Shown: positions 25,417 to 32,743 of the stretch, piece by piece
Position numbering within the stretch: the stretch's first letter is position 1
Layout of the letters: every line of letters begins with the position of its first letter
Assembly (NCBI GenBank): GCA_963826165.1
Contig: CAWGWC010000003.1
Location: forward strand, 186,001 to 250,000
Reading direction: 5' to 3'
Origin: JACVRW01 sp963826165
GTDB lineage: Bacteria > Actinomycetota > Thermoleophilia > Solirubrobacterales > Thermoleophilaceae
DNA: 64,000 bases
Notes under the pieces: model-generated
The model's database searches: none
The model's input: only the letters and a program-made list of their open reading frames with translations
Told to the model about the DNA's origin: nothing
Made by a program: the position numbers and the translations under genes

Positions 25417-25679
25417 AGCAGGCTCTCCTGGCCTGCGGCCACGCCGCTGCGGCGGCGCGGGAGGCCGGCGGCCTCGGCCAGCGCAGTCTCGACGTCGGCA
25501 AGGATGGCCCGCTCGGAGCGCGACGCCACGATTGGCTCGGTGAGGCCGTCGACGTGGACATAGGTGCGCCGTCCGTCGCGCCGATCCGCACCCTCCAGCG
25601 GCACGAGCGCGTAGATGCGATCGGCCCGGACGAACTTCCCGTAGCCGAGCGGGATCATCCTCGGGTCGCGCTTGGCCAT
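25413..25679 (-). CDS. Small protein, weakly RemA/DUF370-like
   Basis: An 88-residue protein whose start (MIPLGYGKFVRADRIYALVPLE) resembles the opening of the RemA/DUF370 family (IGFGNFVNADRI), and whose middle (DGRRTYVHVDGLTEPIVASRSERAIL) is reminiscent of its second strand region. The match is partial and the C-terminus (GLPRRRSGVAAGQESLL) is unrelated, so this is at best a distant relative. It overlaps the MreB stop by four bases, tail to tail. Function unknown; RemA proteins regulate biofilm genes. Confidence 0.55.
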   Translation of the reverse strand: MAKRDPRMIPLGYGKFVRADRIYALVPLEGADRRDGRRTYVHVDGLTEPIVASRSERAILADVETALAEAAGLPRRRSGVAAGQESLL

Positions 25680-25718
25680 TGCGTTTGACGATAGCCGTGA
25701 GGGCGGTCGGGACGGTGC

Positions 25719-26645
25719 CTAGGCGACCGGCTCGGCGGCCGTTGCGCTCGAGCTCCCCTCGCGGCTCGCGCCCGCCTCGCCGCCGGGGCCCACCGGCTTC
25801 GAGGCCGCCTCCGTCCCGCGCTCGTCCACGTCCGCCTGGAACAGCGCGTCGACCTCGGCCGCCGCGCTCTTCCCGAGGCGGTCCAACACCGGAGCCAGGG
25901 CCGTGCGCAGCACCAGGAGCGCGCGGCCCCAGGGCGGGACGACCACCCAGCGGTTGCGGGCCTCGATGCCGTCGGCGATGGCCTGCCCGGCGTCGGACAG
26001 CGGATAGGTCTTGTTGAAGGGACCGGAGAGCTCGTCGCGCATACGACCCACGGCGGGATGGGCGTCGGCTCCGCGCACCATGTCGGTGTCGATGAAGTGG
26101 AAGTAGCCCACACCGACATCCACGCCGAGGTGCTTGACCTCTGTCCGCAGGGAGTCGGCGAACGCCTCCGCCCCGGCCTTGCTGGCCGAGTAGGCCGCCA
26201 TCCCCGGACCGTGGATCGCCGCCGCCAGCGAGGCGATGACCAGCACGTAGCCGTCGCGTTCGATCACCTGTGGCAGGCAGGCCCGCACCGTGCGCCACAC
26301 CCCGAGCAGGTTGATCTCGATCGTGCGCTCGAAGGCCGCCGGATCGGTCGAGCGGACCATGCCCATCGGTGCGACGCCCGCGTTGGCCATGCAGACGTCG
26401 ATCCCACCGAAGCGGTCGATCGCACCCTGGACCGCCCGCGCCAGGGCGTCATTGTCGGTCACGTCGCACTCGAACCAGGCGGCGTTCGTGCCGCACTGGG
26501 CGGCCACACGCTCGAGCTCCTCGGGCTCGAGGCCCACCAGCGCCACGTTGGCTCCACGCGCGGCCACACGGCGTGCCGTCTCGGCGCCGAGGCCTCGCGC
26601 CGCCCCGGTGATGAACACGGTCTTGCCCCTCACGGTCCATTCCAT
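25719..26645 (-). CDS. Short-chain dehydrogenase/reductase
   Basis: A 308-residue SDR. The NAD(P)-binding motif is TVFITGAARGLGAETARR at about 10-25, the NAG-type element is CMANAGVAPMG, and the active site is the Ser in VIASLAAAIHG, Tyr in AYSASKAGAEAF and its Lys. The Gly after ITGAARG and basic/hydrophobic context suggest NADP(H) or NAD(H) without clear choice. The last 40 residues are Ala/Gly/Ser-rich and unrelated to the fold. ATG 26645 (MEWTVRG) is preferred to the GTG six codons upstream. Substrate unknown. Confidence 0.9.
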   Translation of the reverse strand: MEWTVRGKTVFITGAARGLGAETARRVAARGANVALVGLEPEELERVAAQCGTNAAWFECDVTDNDALARAVQGAIDRFGGIDVCMANAGVAPMGMVRSTDPAAFERTIEINLLGVWRTVRACLPQVIERDGYVLVIASLAAAIHGPGMAAYSASKAGAEAFADSLRTEVKHLGVDVGVGYFHFIDTDMVRGADAHPAVGRMRDELSGPFNKTYPLSDAGQAIADGIEARNRWVVVPPWGRALLVLRTALAPVLDRLGKSAAAEVDALFQADVDERGTEAASKPVGPGGEAGASREGSSSATAAEPVA

Positions 26646-26686
26646 GGCGGGCAGCCTAACCAAGCCCGCGCTAACGTCAGCACGTG

Positions 26687-27025
26687 ATGAGCGAGACGTC
26701 AGAACTGGCGCCCCGGCGCGTGGCCGAGCTGCTGCGCGACACCGATGCGCAGCTCGTCGACGTGCGGACGCCGGAGGAGCACGAGGCCGGCCGGATCACC
26801 GGCGACGAGCACATCGAGCTGTCCGAGCTGGCCGCCGAGGCGGGCAGGCTCGACCGCGAGCGGCCGCTCGTCTTCTACTGCCGCTCGGGAGCGCGTTCGG
26901 CCATGGCCACCAGCGCCTTCCGCGAGGCGGGCTTCGACGCCTTCAACCTTGCCGGCGGGCTGCTCGCGTGGGTGGAGGGCGGCCTGCCCATCGAGCCCGA
27001 GGACGGGCACGTGGCCACTCACTGA
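26687..27025 (+). CDS. Rhodanese-like sulfurtransferase domain protein
   Basis: A 112-residue single-domain rhodanese. Conserved parts are QLVDVRTPEEHEAGRI (first motif) and VFYCRSGARSAMATSAF, in which the Cys is the persulfide-forming residue in a CRSGARS loop, the usual form of GlpE-type sulfurtransferases; it ends NLAGGLLAWVEGGLP. ATG 26687 and GTG 26684 are both possible starts. It ends seven bases into the stop of the convergent PfkB gene. Role probably sulfur transfer or redox maintenance. Confidence 0.93.
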   Translation: MSETSELAPRRVAELLRDTDAQLVDVRTPEEHEAGRITGDEHIELSELAAEAGRLDRERPLVFYCRSGARSAMATSAFREAGFDAFNLAGGLLAWVEGGLPIEPEDGHVATH

Positions 27026-27849
27026 CCGGCGAGCTGGAGCTGGACCTCGTAGGGCCCGCGGCCGGTGAGGCACGCCGCGCCGCAGCGCGCCGCCAGGACC
27101 ACCGCCTCGTCGATCGGCATGCCGCTGCCCAGGCCGAAGCTGAGGCCCGCGGCGAAGCTGTCGCCGCATCCGTATGAGTCCTTGACCGGGCCGGGCAGCG
27201 GCGTGGCCTCCCAGCGGCCCGTCTCGCCCGCGGAGGACTCCCACGCTCCCCCATCTCCGCCGTCGGTGCGCACCACGTAGCGCGGCGCAGGCTCGAGGTC
27301 GCCCGTCTCGTAACGCTCGCCCGGGTCGTTGTTGCTGGCCACCAGCGCGTCGAGCTCCACGCCGGCCTCGGCGAGCGTGTCGAGTGCCCGGGCGCTGGAC
27401 ACCAGCGCGCCGGCGCGCCGGGCATGCCGCACGGCCTCGGCGTCGCCCGCGGTGAAGTACACGCCCGCGGTCTCGTCCAGCTCGTCCCACGGCAGCGGAT
27501 CGGCGCCCGCCGGGCCGAGCCGCCTCCCGATGACCGTGATGGTGCGTTCGCCGTCCGAGTCGAGGTACACGAAGCCGCGGCGCTGCTCCTCGTCGCGCCG
27601 GGCGGCGCTAACGCGCAGCCCGAGCTCCGACAGCGCACCCTCCGAGCGGCGGCCGACCTCGTCGCTTCCGAGGGCCGTGTACAGCGTCGCCTCACCCGCG
27701 AGCTTCAGGAGCTGGACCCCGGCCACCGCCCCACCGCCAGCGGGCGCCTCGAAGGTGTGCTCGGTGTGGACGATCTCGCCGGGCCGGGGCACCCGCTCCA
27801 CCGGCGCGAACTCGACCCACTCCACGTGCCCCACCACCGCTACCCGCAT
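27019..27849 (-). CDS. PfkB-family carbohydrate kinase
   Basis: A 276-residue ribokinase-fold kinase. The two signatures are visible: APAGGGAVAGVQLLKLAG near 35-52 and VKDSYGCGDSFAAGLSFGL near 220-240, where the Asp is the catalytic base (GCGD in place of the usual GAGD). It would phosphorylate a sugar or nucleoside. The fold is complete, but nothing nearby indicates the sugar. GTG-free ATG start at 27849 before MRVAVVGHVEW. The stop overlaps the convergent rhodanese gene by seven bases. Confidence 0.9.
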   Translation of the reverse strand: MRVAVVGHVEWVEFAPVERVPRPGEIVHTEHTFEAPAGGGAVAGVQLLKLAGEATLYTALGSDEVGRRSEGALSELGLRVSAARRDEEQRRGFVYLDSDGERTITVIGRRLGPAGADPLPWDELDETAGVYFTAGDAEAVRHARRAGALVSSARALDTLAEAGVELDALVASNNDPGERYETGDLEPAPRYVVRTDGGDGGAWESSAGETGRWEATPLPGPVKDSYGCGDSFAAGLSFGLGSGMPIDEAVVLAARCGAACLTGRGPYEVQLQLAGQ

Positions 27850-27906
27850 CGGAGGCAGCTTCGCAGGAACGCCGTAATTCGGAGCGAACAGAGCACTTGG
27901 AGGGGT

Positions 27907-28062
27907 ATGACGCCCACCACGCAGACAGTCCGCGAACTGGCCTTTCTCCCTCTCGAGTGCGATGTGCCCGACGGGCAGACGCTCCGCGACTGGCGCGACC
28001 GCAGGCGCCGCTCGGCGGCACCGGCTCGACGCCGCCGCCTCTGGAAGCGCGCGCGCCGCTAG
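27907..28062 (+). CDS. Small basic protein, hypothetical
   Basis: A 51-residue ORF with a strong GGAGGGG ribosome site two bases from ATG 27907, so translation is plausible. The N-terminal half is mixed (TTQTVRELAFLPLECDVPDG), and the C-terminal half is very rich in Arg (DWRDRRRRSAAPARRRRLWKRARR), which suggests nucleic-acid or ribosome binding. It precedes the ArfB gene by 22 bases, so the two may form a small operon related to translation. No family recognised. Confidence 0.5.
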   Translation: MTPTTQTVRELAFLPLECDVPDGQTLRDWRDRRRRSAAPARRRRLWKRARR

Positions 28063-28084
28063 AGGTCAATAGCGTGGCGCCTCC

Positions 28085-28498
28085 ATGGAGGACCCGCTCC
28101 GGATCGGGCGGCACGCCGCCGTTCCCCTGGCCGAGATCGAGCTGCGCACCAGCCGCTCCTCCGGGCCCGGCGGCCAGCACGCGAACGTGACCGCGTCGCG
28201 GGTGGAGGCGAGCTTCGAGGTAGAGGCGTCGAGGGCTCTGGACGAGGAGCAGAAGCGACGCATCAGCGCCCGGCTGGGACCGGTGGTGCGTGCGGTGGCT
28301 CAGGACACGCGCAGCCAGACGCGCAATCGCGAGCTGGCTCTCGAGCGCCTGGCCGGTCGCCTGGAGTCGGCCCTTCACGTGCCGAGGCCGAGGCGGTCGA
28401 CCGGTCCCACCGCCGGCTCGCGGCGGCGGCGGCTCGAGGGCAAACGGCGCCGCAGCGAGGTCAAGCGCGCACGACGTCGGCCGGCCACCGACGATTGA
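28085..28498 (+). CDS. arfB: Alternative ribosome-rescue factor ArfB (peptidyl-tRNA hydrolase)
   Basis: A 137-residue protein of the class I release-factor fold. The GGQ motif lies in SRSSGPGGQHANVTASRVEASF, the catalytic loop that hydrolyses peptidyl-tRNA, and the C-terminus is the expected long basic tail (RSTGPTAGSRRRRLEGKRRRSEVKRARRR) that inserts into the mRNA channel of stalled ribosomes. It lacks the codon-recognition domains of RF1/RF2, matching ArfB (YaeJ). It rescues non-stop ribosomes. Upstream is a small Arg-rich ORF, possibly co-transcribed. Confidence 0.92.
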   Translation: MEDPLRIGRHAAVPLAEIELRTSRSSGPGGQHANVTASRVEASFEVEASRALDEEQKRRISARLGPVVRAVAQDTRSQTRNRELALERLAGRLESALHVPRPRRSTGPTAGSRRRRLEGKRRRSEVKRARRRPATDD

Positions 28499-28516
28499 CG
28501 ATCCGGCGGGGCGGCT

Positions 28517-28996
28517 CTAGCCGTCGCCGGGGGGAGCCTGCGCGCCGCCGCCCTCCCCGCTCTGAGGCGGGGGTGTGGGCGTGGGCGTGACCGGCGCCGC
28601 ATCGCCGCCGCCCTGCGCCGGCGGCGTGGGCGTGACCGGCGTGACGCCGCCGGTACCGCCGCTGGGCGGCGTCACGGGCGTGACCGGAGTGGCCGAGGTG
28701 TCCGTGGTGTCGGTCCGCTCGGTCTCGGTCCGCTCGGTCTCGGTGTCCGTGTCGTCGCGGCTCGGTGCGGTGGTGGTCGGCACGCCCAGGTCAGCCGGTG
28801 CGTCTCCGCTGTCCTCCGAGTCCCCACCCGCGCTGACGATCAGCACGATCAGCAGCAGGAAGATGGCGCCGAAGGCGCCGATGGCGATCGCACGGCGACG
28901 CCGGTAGACGGTGTCCGGCTCGCGGCCCGGAGGGCGCCGGGGCTCGTCCGGTCCCCGCCCGCCGGTCTCGAGACGGCGTGTGGGCTGGTCGTCCAC
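28517..28996 (-). CDS. Single-pass membrane protein with Thr/Pro-rich tail
   Basis: About 159 residues from GTG 28996 (MDDQPTRRLETGG); an upstream GTG-like start at 29044 would lengthen it by 16. An N-terminal cytoplasmic part with YRRRRAIAI is followed by one helix (GAFGAIFLLLIVLIVSAGG), then a low-complexity external tail of Thr/Glu/Asp (ETERTETERT) and Pro/Thr/Gly repeats (PVTPVTPPSGGTGG). This anchored, unstructured tail is typical of wall-spanning stalk proteins, and no catalytic domain is present. Function unknown. Confidence 0.65.
   Translation of the reverse strand: MDDQPTRRLETGGRGPDEPRRPPGREPDTVYRRRRAIAIGAFGAIFLLLIVLIVSAGGDSEDSGDAPADLGVPTTTAPSRDDTDTETERTETERTDTTDTSATPVTPVTPPSGGTGGVTPVTPTPPAQGGGDAAPVTPTPTPPPQSGEGGGAQAPPGDG
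28570..28745. repeat. Low-complexity direct repeats encoding the tail
   Basis: Near-repeats of GGCGTGGGCGTGACCGGCG units (about 28575-28685) and a perfect 15-bp tandem TCGGTCCGCTCGGTC (28710-28724 and 28725-28739) encode the Pro/Thr and ETERT repeats of the membrane protein. They are likely length-variable by slipped copying. Confidence 0.7.
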
Positions 28997-29092
28997 GAAC
29001 GGCGGAAGGTAGCAGTCGCCTCGCGGCCCCGCGAGTGGGCGCAAGGTGGGTGTCAGCAGGGATTTCGCAGCCGCCCGGGCCGCGCTTGCTCG

Positions 29093-29512
29093 CTACGCGT
29101 AGTGCAGGTCCGCGGCCTCGTCCTCGCTCACCGGGCGCTCGCAGGTGGGGCACCACCAGCGCGCCTCCAGCGAGCTCCCGCAGGCCTCGTGACGGGGCGG
29201 CTCGGACGAATCGCGGTTGCGGGCTCCCCAGTCGGCGAGCATGCGCAGGGCGCCGGCCAGTTCGTGCCCCGAGGCGCTCAGCTCGTAGACGAAGCGGCGG
29301 GGGCGCTCGGAGTAGAGCTGGGCCACCACCAGGCCCTCGCCCTCGAGCCGGCGCAGGCGCTGGCTCAGGACGTTGGGCGCGATGCCGCCGAGCCCGTCCT
29401 GAAGGTCACCGAATCGCCGCGGGCCGTCGAGCAGCGCCTCGACGATCAGGAGGGTCCAGCGATCTCCGACGCTGTCGAGGGCGGCCGCGAGCGGTGAGGG
29501 CGTATCGGCCAT
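29093..29512 (-). CDS. HxlR-family transcriptional regulator with zinc-ribbon-like tail
   Basis: A 139-residue winged-helix regulator. The HxlR core is clear: VGDRWTLLIVEALLDGPRRFGDLQDGLGGIAPNVLSQRLRRLEGEGLV, then the wing (YSERPRRFVYELSASGHEL). The last 35 residues (HEACGSSLEARWWCPTCERPVSEDE) contain Cys-x18-Cys-x2-Cys-like spacing with C-P-x-C, a zinc-ribbon-like tail that is common in actinobacterial HxlR proteins. Divergent from the HtrA-like genes, with a 27-bp palindrome in the gap. Such regulators often respond to redox or electrophile stress. Confidence 0.9.
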   Translation of the reverse strand: MADTPSPLAAALDSVGDRWTLLIVEALLDGPRRFGDLQDGLGGIAPNVLSQRLRRLEGEGLVVAQLYSERPRRFVYELSASGHELAGALRMLADWGARNRDSSEPPRHEACGSSLEARWWCPTCERPVSEDEAADLHYA

Positions 29513-29545
29513 GAGGCCGAGTTTCGCACGGCGAGCGGATCTGTA

Positions 29546-29572
29546 TAGTCGCTAGCAATTTGCAAGTGACTA
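29546..29572. promoter_or_regulatory. Operator palindrome for the HxlR regulator
   Basis: A 27-bp palindrome with outer arms TAGTC/GACTA and inner pairs CT/AG and GCAA/TTGC; 11 of 13 pairs match. It lies 33 bases before the HxlR start and 13 before the HtrA-like start, overlapping a TATAGT box, so binding would block both promoters. Confidence 0.7.
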
Positions 29573-29584
29573 CGGGAGCCGAGC

Positions 29585-30478
29585 ATGAGGGTCGCTGAAA
29601 CCCTGCAGGAGGCGATCGCGGAGGTCGCGGAGAAGGTTGGGCCGTCGGTGGTCGGGCTGGGGCGCGGCTGGGGCTCCGGCTCGGGAGTGATCATCGCCCC
29701 GGGCCAGGTGCTCACCGCCGCCCAGAACCTCCGTCGTGACGAGATCACCGTGGTCTTCAGCGACGAGCGGCGAGCCACCGCCACCGTGACCGGAGTGGAC
29801 GCCGATGTGGGCCTGGCCGTGCTGTCGGTCGACACGGGCGAGCTGCCCGCGGTGACCTGGGAGCCGGCGGGCGAGCCGGGAATCGGTGCCGCCGTCGTGG
29901 CCCTGGCCGATCCGGGTGGCCGCGGGCTGCGGGCGACTCAGGGGTTCGTGTCGTCCGCGCCGCGGAGCTTCCGCGGTCCCCGAGGGCGCCGCGTGCGCGG
30001 CGCGATCGAGCACAGCGCGCCGCTGCCGCGCGGGTCGTCCGGGGGCCCGCTGGTAAGTGCGGCGGGCAACCTGCTCGGCGTCAACAGCGTGCGCCTGGAG
30101 GGCGGCCTGATCCTCGCCGCACCCGCCGGCGAGGCGGTCAAGCGACGCGTGCTGGCCCTCGCGCGGGGCGAGACGCCGGTGGCGCACCGGCTGGGCGTGG
30201 CCGTGGCCCCGCCGCGGGTGGCGCGCCGGATGCGGCGCGCGGTCGGGCTCCCCGAGCGCGACGGCCTGCTGGTGCGGGCGGTGGAGGACGACAGCGCCGC
30301 GGCCGTGGCCGGGATCGAGCGCGGAGATCTGATCGTCGCTGTGGGCGCCGGCGAGCTCGACGGGATCGACTCCCTCTACAGCGCGCTCGACGCCATCCCG
30401 GCAGAGGGCGGCGAGCTCGAGCTCGTCGTCGTCCGTGGCAGCGACGAGCGCTCGGTCACCGCGAGCTTCGCGTCGTGA
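29585..30478 (+). CDS. HtrA-like protein with degenerate catalytic triad
   Basis: A 297-residue trypsin/PDZ protein. Residues about 10-195 have the HtrA chymotrypsin fold, but the catalytic His is replaced by Gln47 (VLTAAQNL in place of TxxHVV) and the catalytic Asp by Gly76 (DADVGLAVL in place of DxxxDLAVL), while the Ser (Ser152 in PRGSSGGPL) is kept. With both partners missing it should not be an active protease. Residues about 215-295 form a PDZ domain (GLLVRAVEDDSAAAVAGIERGDLIVAVG). No signal peptide. GTGA overlap with the next, intact HtrA gene. Confidence 0.85.
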   Translation: MRVAETLQEAIAEVAEKVGPSVVGLGRGWGSGSGVIIAPGQVLTAAQNLRRDEITVVFSDERRATATVTGVDADVGLAVLSVDTGELPAVTWEPAGEPGIGAAVVALADPGGRGLRATQGFVSSAPRSFRGPRGRRVRGAIEHSAPLPRGSSGGPLVSAAGNLLGVNSVRLEGGLILAAPAGEAVKRRVLALARGETPVAHRLGVAVAPPRVARRMRRAVGLPERDGLLVRAVEDDSAAAVAGIERGDLIVAVGAGELDGIDSLYSALDAIPAEGGELELVVVRGSDERSVTASFAS

Positions 30479-31455
30479 GCGCCGTGGCCGAACATCCCTC
30501 ACCTGTCGACCCCGCCGAGGCCGAGGCGCTCGACGCCTATTCCCGTGCTGTGGTCGCCGTGGCCGAACGGCTCGCGCCGTCGGTGGCGAGCCTTCGCGTG
30601 ATGCGCCGCACCCGGGGCGGACAGGTCCCGGCGGGCGCCGGCAGCGCGGTGGTGCTGACCCCGGACGGATTCCTGCTCACCTCGGCTCACGTGGTGGGGC
30701 GTTCGAGCGCCCGCGGGCGGGCGAGCTTCGCCGATGGGAGCGAGGCGCGCTTCGAGGTCATCGGCCGGGATCCGCTCTCCGACCTGGCGCTGCTGCGAGC
30801 CGACGGCGGCGATCTCCAGGCCGCCGAGCTGGGCGATGCGGAGCGACTCAAGGTCGGCCAGCTGGTGGTGGCCATCGGCAATCCCAACGGGCTCGGCGGC
30901 TCGGTCACCGCAGGAGTGGTGTCGGGCCTGGGCCGCTCGCTCCCGGCCCGCTCGCGCCGCGCCCAGCGGGTGATCGACAACGTCATCCAGACCGACGCCG
31001 CGCTCAACCCCGGCAACTCCGGCGGCGCGCTGTCCGACAGCCGCGGCCGCGTGGTGGGCATCAACACCGCCGTGGCCGGCGTGGGCCTCGGCCTGGCGGT
31101 GCCCATCAACGAAGCCAACCAGCGCGTGGTGGCCAGCCTGATGGCCGACGGCCGCGTGCGGCGTGCCTATCTGGGCATCGCGGGAGGTCCGCGTCCCGTG
31201 CCGCCCGCCGCTCGCTCAGCCGCCGGCACCGACACCTGCATCGAGGTGGTGGAGGTCGTGGACGGCAGCCCGGCCGACCGGGCCGGCGTGCGCGCGGAGG
31301 ATCTGATCCTGGCCGTGGACGGCTCTTCGACCGCGCGCGTGGAGGACCTTCAGCGGCTGATGGTGGCCGACCTGATAGGCGTTCCGGTCACCGTGACGCT
31401 GTTGAGAGCAGGCCGGACGCTCGAGCTGGAGCTCGTGCCGGCGGAGCTCGACTGA
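30475..31455 (+). CDS. HtrA-family trypsin-like serine protease
   Basis: A 326-residue protein with a complete triad: His72 in LLTSAHVVG, Asp103 in GRDPLSDLALL and Ser182 in LNPGNSGGAL, followed by a PDZ domain at about 235-325 (VVDGSPADRAGVRAEDLILAVDG). No signal peptide or transmembrane helix is seen at the N-terminus (MSAVAEHPSPVDPAEAEALDAY), which suggests an intracellular HtrA, unusual for this normally exported family. Its GTG overlaps the stop of the inactive homologue, and its stop overlaps the ATG of a truncated haemoglobin (TGATG). Confidence 0.93.
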   Translation: MSAVAEHPSPVDPAEAEALDAYSRAVVAVAERLAPSVASLRVMRRTRGGQVPAGAGSAVVLTPDGFLLTSAHVVGRSSARGRASFADGSEARFEVIGRDPLSDLALLRADGGDLQAAELGDAERLKVGQLVVAIGNPNGLGGSVTAGVVSGLGRSLPARSRRAQRVIDNVIQTDAALNPGNSGGALSDSRGRVVGINTAVAGVGLGLAVPINEANQRVVASLMADGRVRRAYLGIAGGPRPVPPAARSAAGTDTCIEVVEVVDGSPADRAGVRAEDLILAVDGSSTARVEDLQRLMVADLIGVPVTVTLLRAGRTLELELVPAELD

Positions 31456-31925
31456 TGGGTTCTCCCACCCCCACGCTCTACGAGTGGGCCGGCGGCGCGG
31501 AAGCGTTCGGCCGTCTGACCGAGGCCTTCTACGCGAGGGTGCGTGAGGACGAGCTGCTCGAGCCGGTGTTCCGAGGCATGGACGAGCATCATCCGGCCCA
31601 CGTGGCCCTTTGGCTGGCCGAGGTCTTCGGCGGGCCACCGCGCTACACCGAGGAGCGCGGCGGCTATCCCCACATGCTGGAGAAGCACCGCGGCCGTGCC
31701 CTCACCGAGGAGCAGCGCCGCCGCTGGGTCGAGCTCATCTGCGACGCCGCCGACGACGCGGGCCTGCCGGCCGACCCGGAGTTCAGGTCGGCCTTCGTGG
31801 CCTACATCGAGTGGGGCACGCGCCTGGCGGTGGGCAACTCTCAGCCGGGCGCGGAGCCGCCCCCGAAGGCGCCCGTGCCCCGATGGGGCTGGGGCGAGGC
31901 CCCGCCGTACCTGCCGGGTAGCTGA
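31455..31925 (+). CDS. Group II-like truncated haemoglobin
   Basis: A 156-residue haem protein of the trHb family (helical start YEWAGGAEAFGRLTEAFYARVREDELLEPVFRG). A proximal His is in MLEKHRGRALTEEQRRRWVELI, and an aromatic-rich helix FVAYIEWGTRLAVGNS follows. Extra 30 residues at the C-terminus (PPKAPVPRWGWGEAPPYLPG) occur in many actinobacterial members. Likely binds O2, NO or other small ligands. Its ATG overlaps the stop of the HtrA gene, so it is translated from the same message. Confidence 0.88.
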   Translation: MGSPTPTLYEWAGGAEAFGRLTEAFYARVREDELLEPVFRGMDEHHPAHVALWLAEVFGGPPRYTEERGGYPHMLEKHRGRALTEEQRRRWVELICDAADDAGLPADPEFRSAFVAYIEWGTRLAVGNSQPGAEPPPKAPVPRWGWGEAPPYLPGS

Positions 31926-31933
31926 GGCGCCGC

Positions 31934-32743
31934 CTACAGACCCGGGATGTGCCGGACCGCGTAGCCGGCCGTGGGCCGGTCGGCGGTCTGCCAGCGGGTG
32001 CCGGCCGTGTCCTGGCCGCTCGTGTCGAAGCGCAGGCCGGCCACGTACATGAAGATGTGGCCGCTGTTGGCGTAGATGGTGATCCAGCGGCCGGGTCCCG
32101 GGGCGCCGTAGCTGACGAACGCGCCCGAGGTCATCGGGCTCTCCAGCAGGCCCGCCCCGGCCAGCGCGAACGAGACCGAACCGGAGCAGTCGTAGCCGTT
32201 GTCGCGCCAGGCGCCGTGGCCCCCACCCCACTTGTACGGGGTCTTGGCGATCTCGTTGGCGGCCAGGATCACGCGCTTGACCACCTCCGGGGCGTTGTGG
32301 GGAGCGATCGCGGTGCCGTCGGGCAGCACGCGGGCCTTCGGGCCCGTGCGCAGGAAGGCGCTGGTGTTCAGGTACGAGCGGAAGTTCCTGAGCGCGGCCT
32401 GGGCCTCGCGCAGCTCGGCGCGCACCTCGGCGTCGGTGGGGGCGCCGGGGCTCGGGCCGTCGTCGGCCGGGCTGGCCGCCGTGATGTCTCCCGAGCCGGC
32501 GCCGCGCAGCTCGACCACCCTCGCCTTGGCGGGTTCGCCGCGCCCGGCGGGTTCCGCCTCGGCCAACTGCTCGCGGCCGGCCCGGGCGGTGTCAGGGGTC
32601 AGCACCACCTCGTCCGCGGACGCAGCGGTGGCGCTGGGGTGCTCCGATCGGGTGCTGGCCGGGCCGCAGCCTGCCGTCGCCACCGAGGCGAGGGCAAGCA
32701 GGGTCAGCCCGAGGCGCGCTCTTGTTGGTATTTGGACTTCCAT
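31934..32743 (-). CDS. NlpC/P60-family lipoprotein (peptidoglycan endopeptidase-like)
   Basis: A 269-residue exported protein. The start MEVQIPTRARLGLTLLALASVATAGC is a lipoprotein signal with lipobox TAGC, then about 100 polar residues, and from about 145 the NlpC/P60 cysteine-peptidase fold: YKWGGGHGAWRDNGYDCSGSVSF (catalytic Cys in DCSGSV) and the His in NSGHIFMYVAG. Such enzymes cut peptide bonds in peptidoglycan. The start overlaps the stop region of the upstream DUF1244 gene by 40 bases; convergent with the haemoglobin gene, nine bases apart. Confidence 0.87.
   Translation of the reverse strand: MEVQIPTRARLGLTLLALASVATAGCGPASTRSEHPSATAASADEVVLTPDTARAGREQLAEAEPAGRGEPAKARVVELRGAGSGDITAASPADDGPSPGAPTDAEVRAELREAQAALRNFRSYLNTSAFLRTGPKARVLPDGTAIAPHNAPEVVKRVILAANEIAKTPYKWGGGHGAWRDNGYDCSGSVSFALAGAGLLESPMTSGAFVSYGAPGPGRWITIYANSGHIFMYVAGLRFDTSGQDTAGTRWQTADRPTAGYAVRHIPGL

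Noticed and set aside
28570..28745. CRISPR-like repeats
   Set aside because: The repeats are adjacent, differ in length, have no spacers and encode a Pro/Thr-rich tail in frame.
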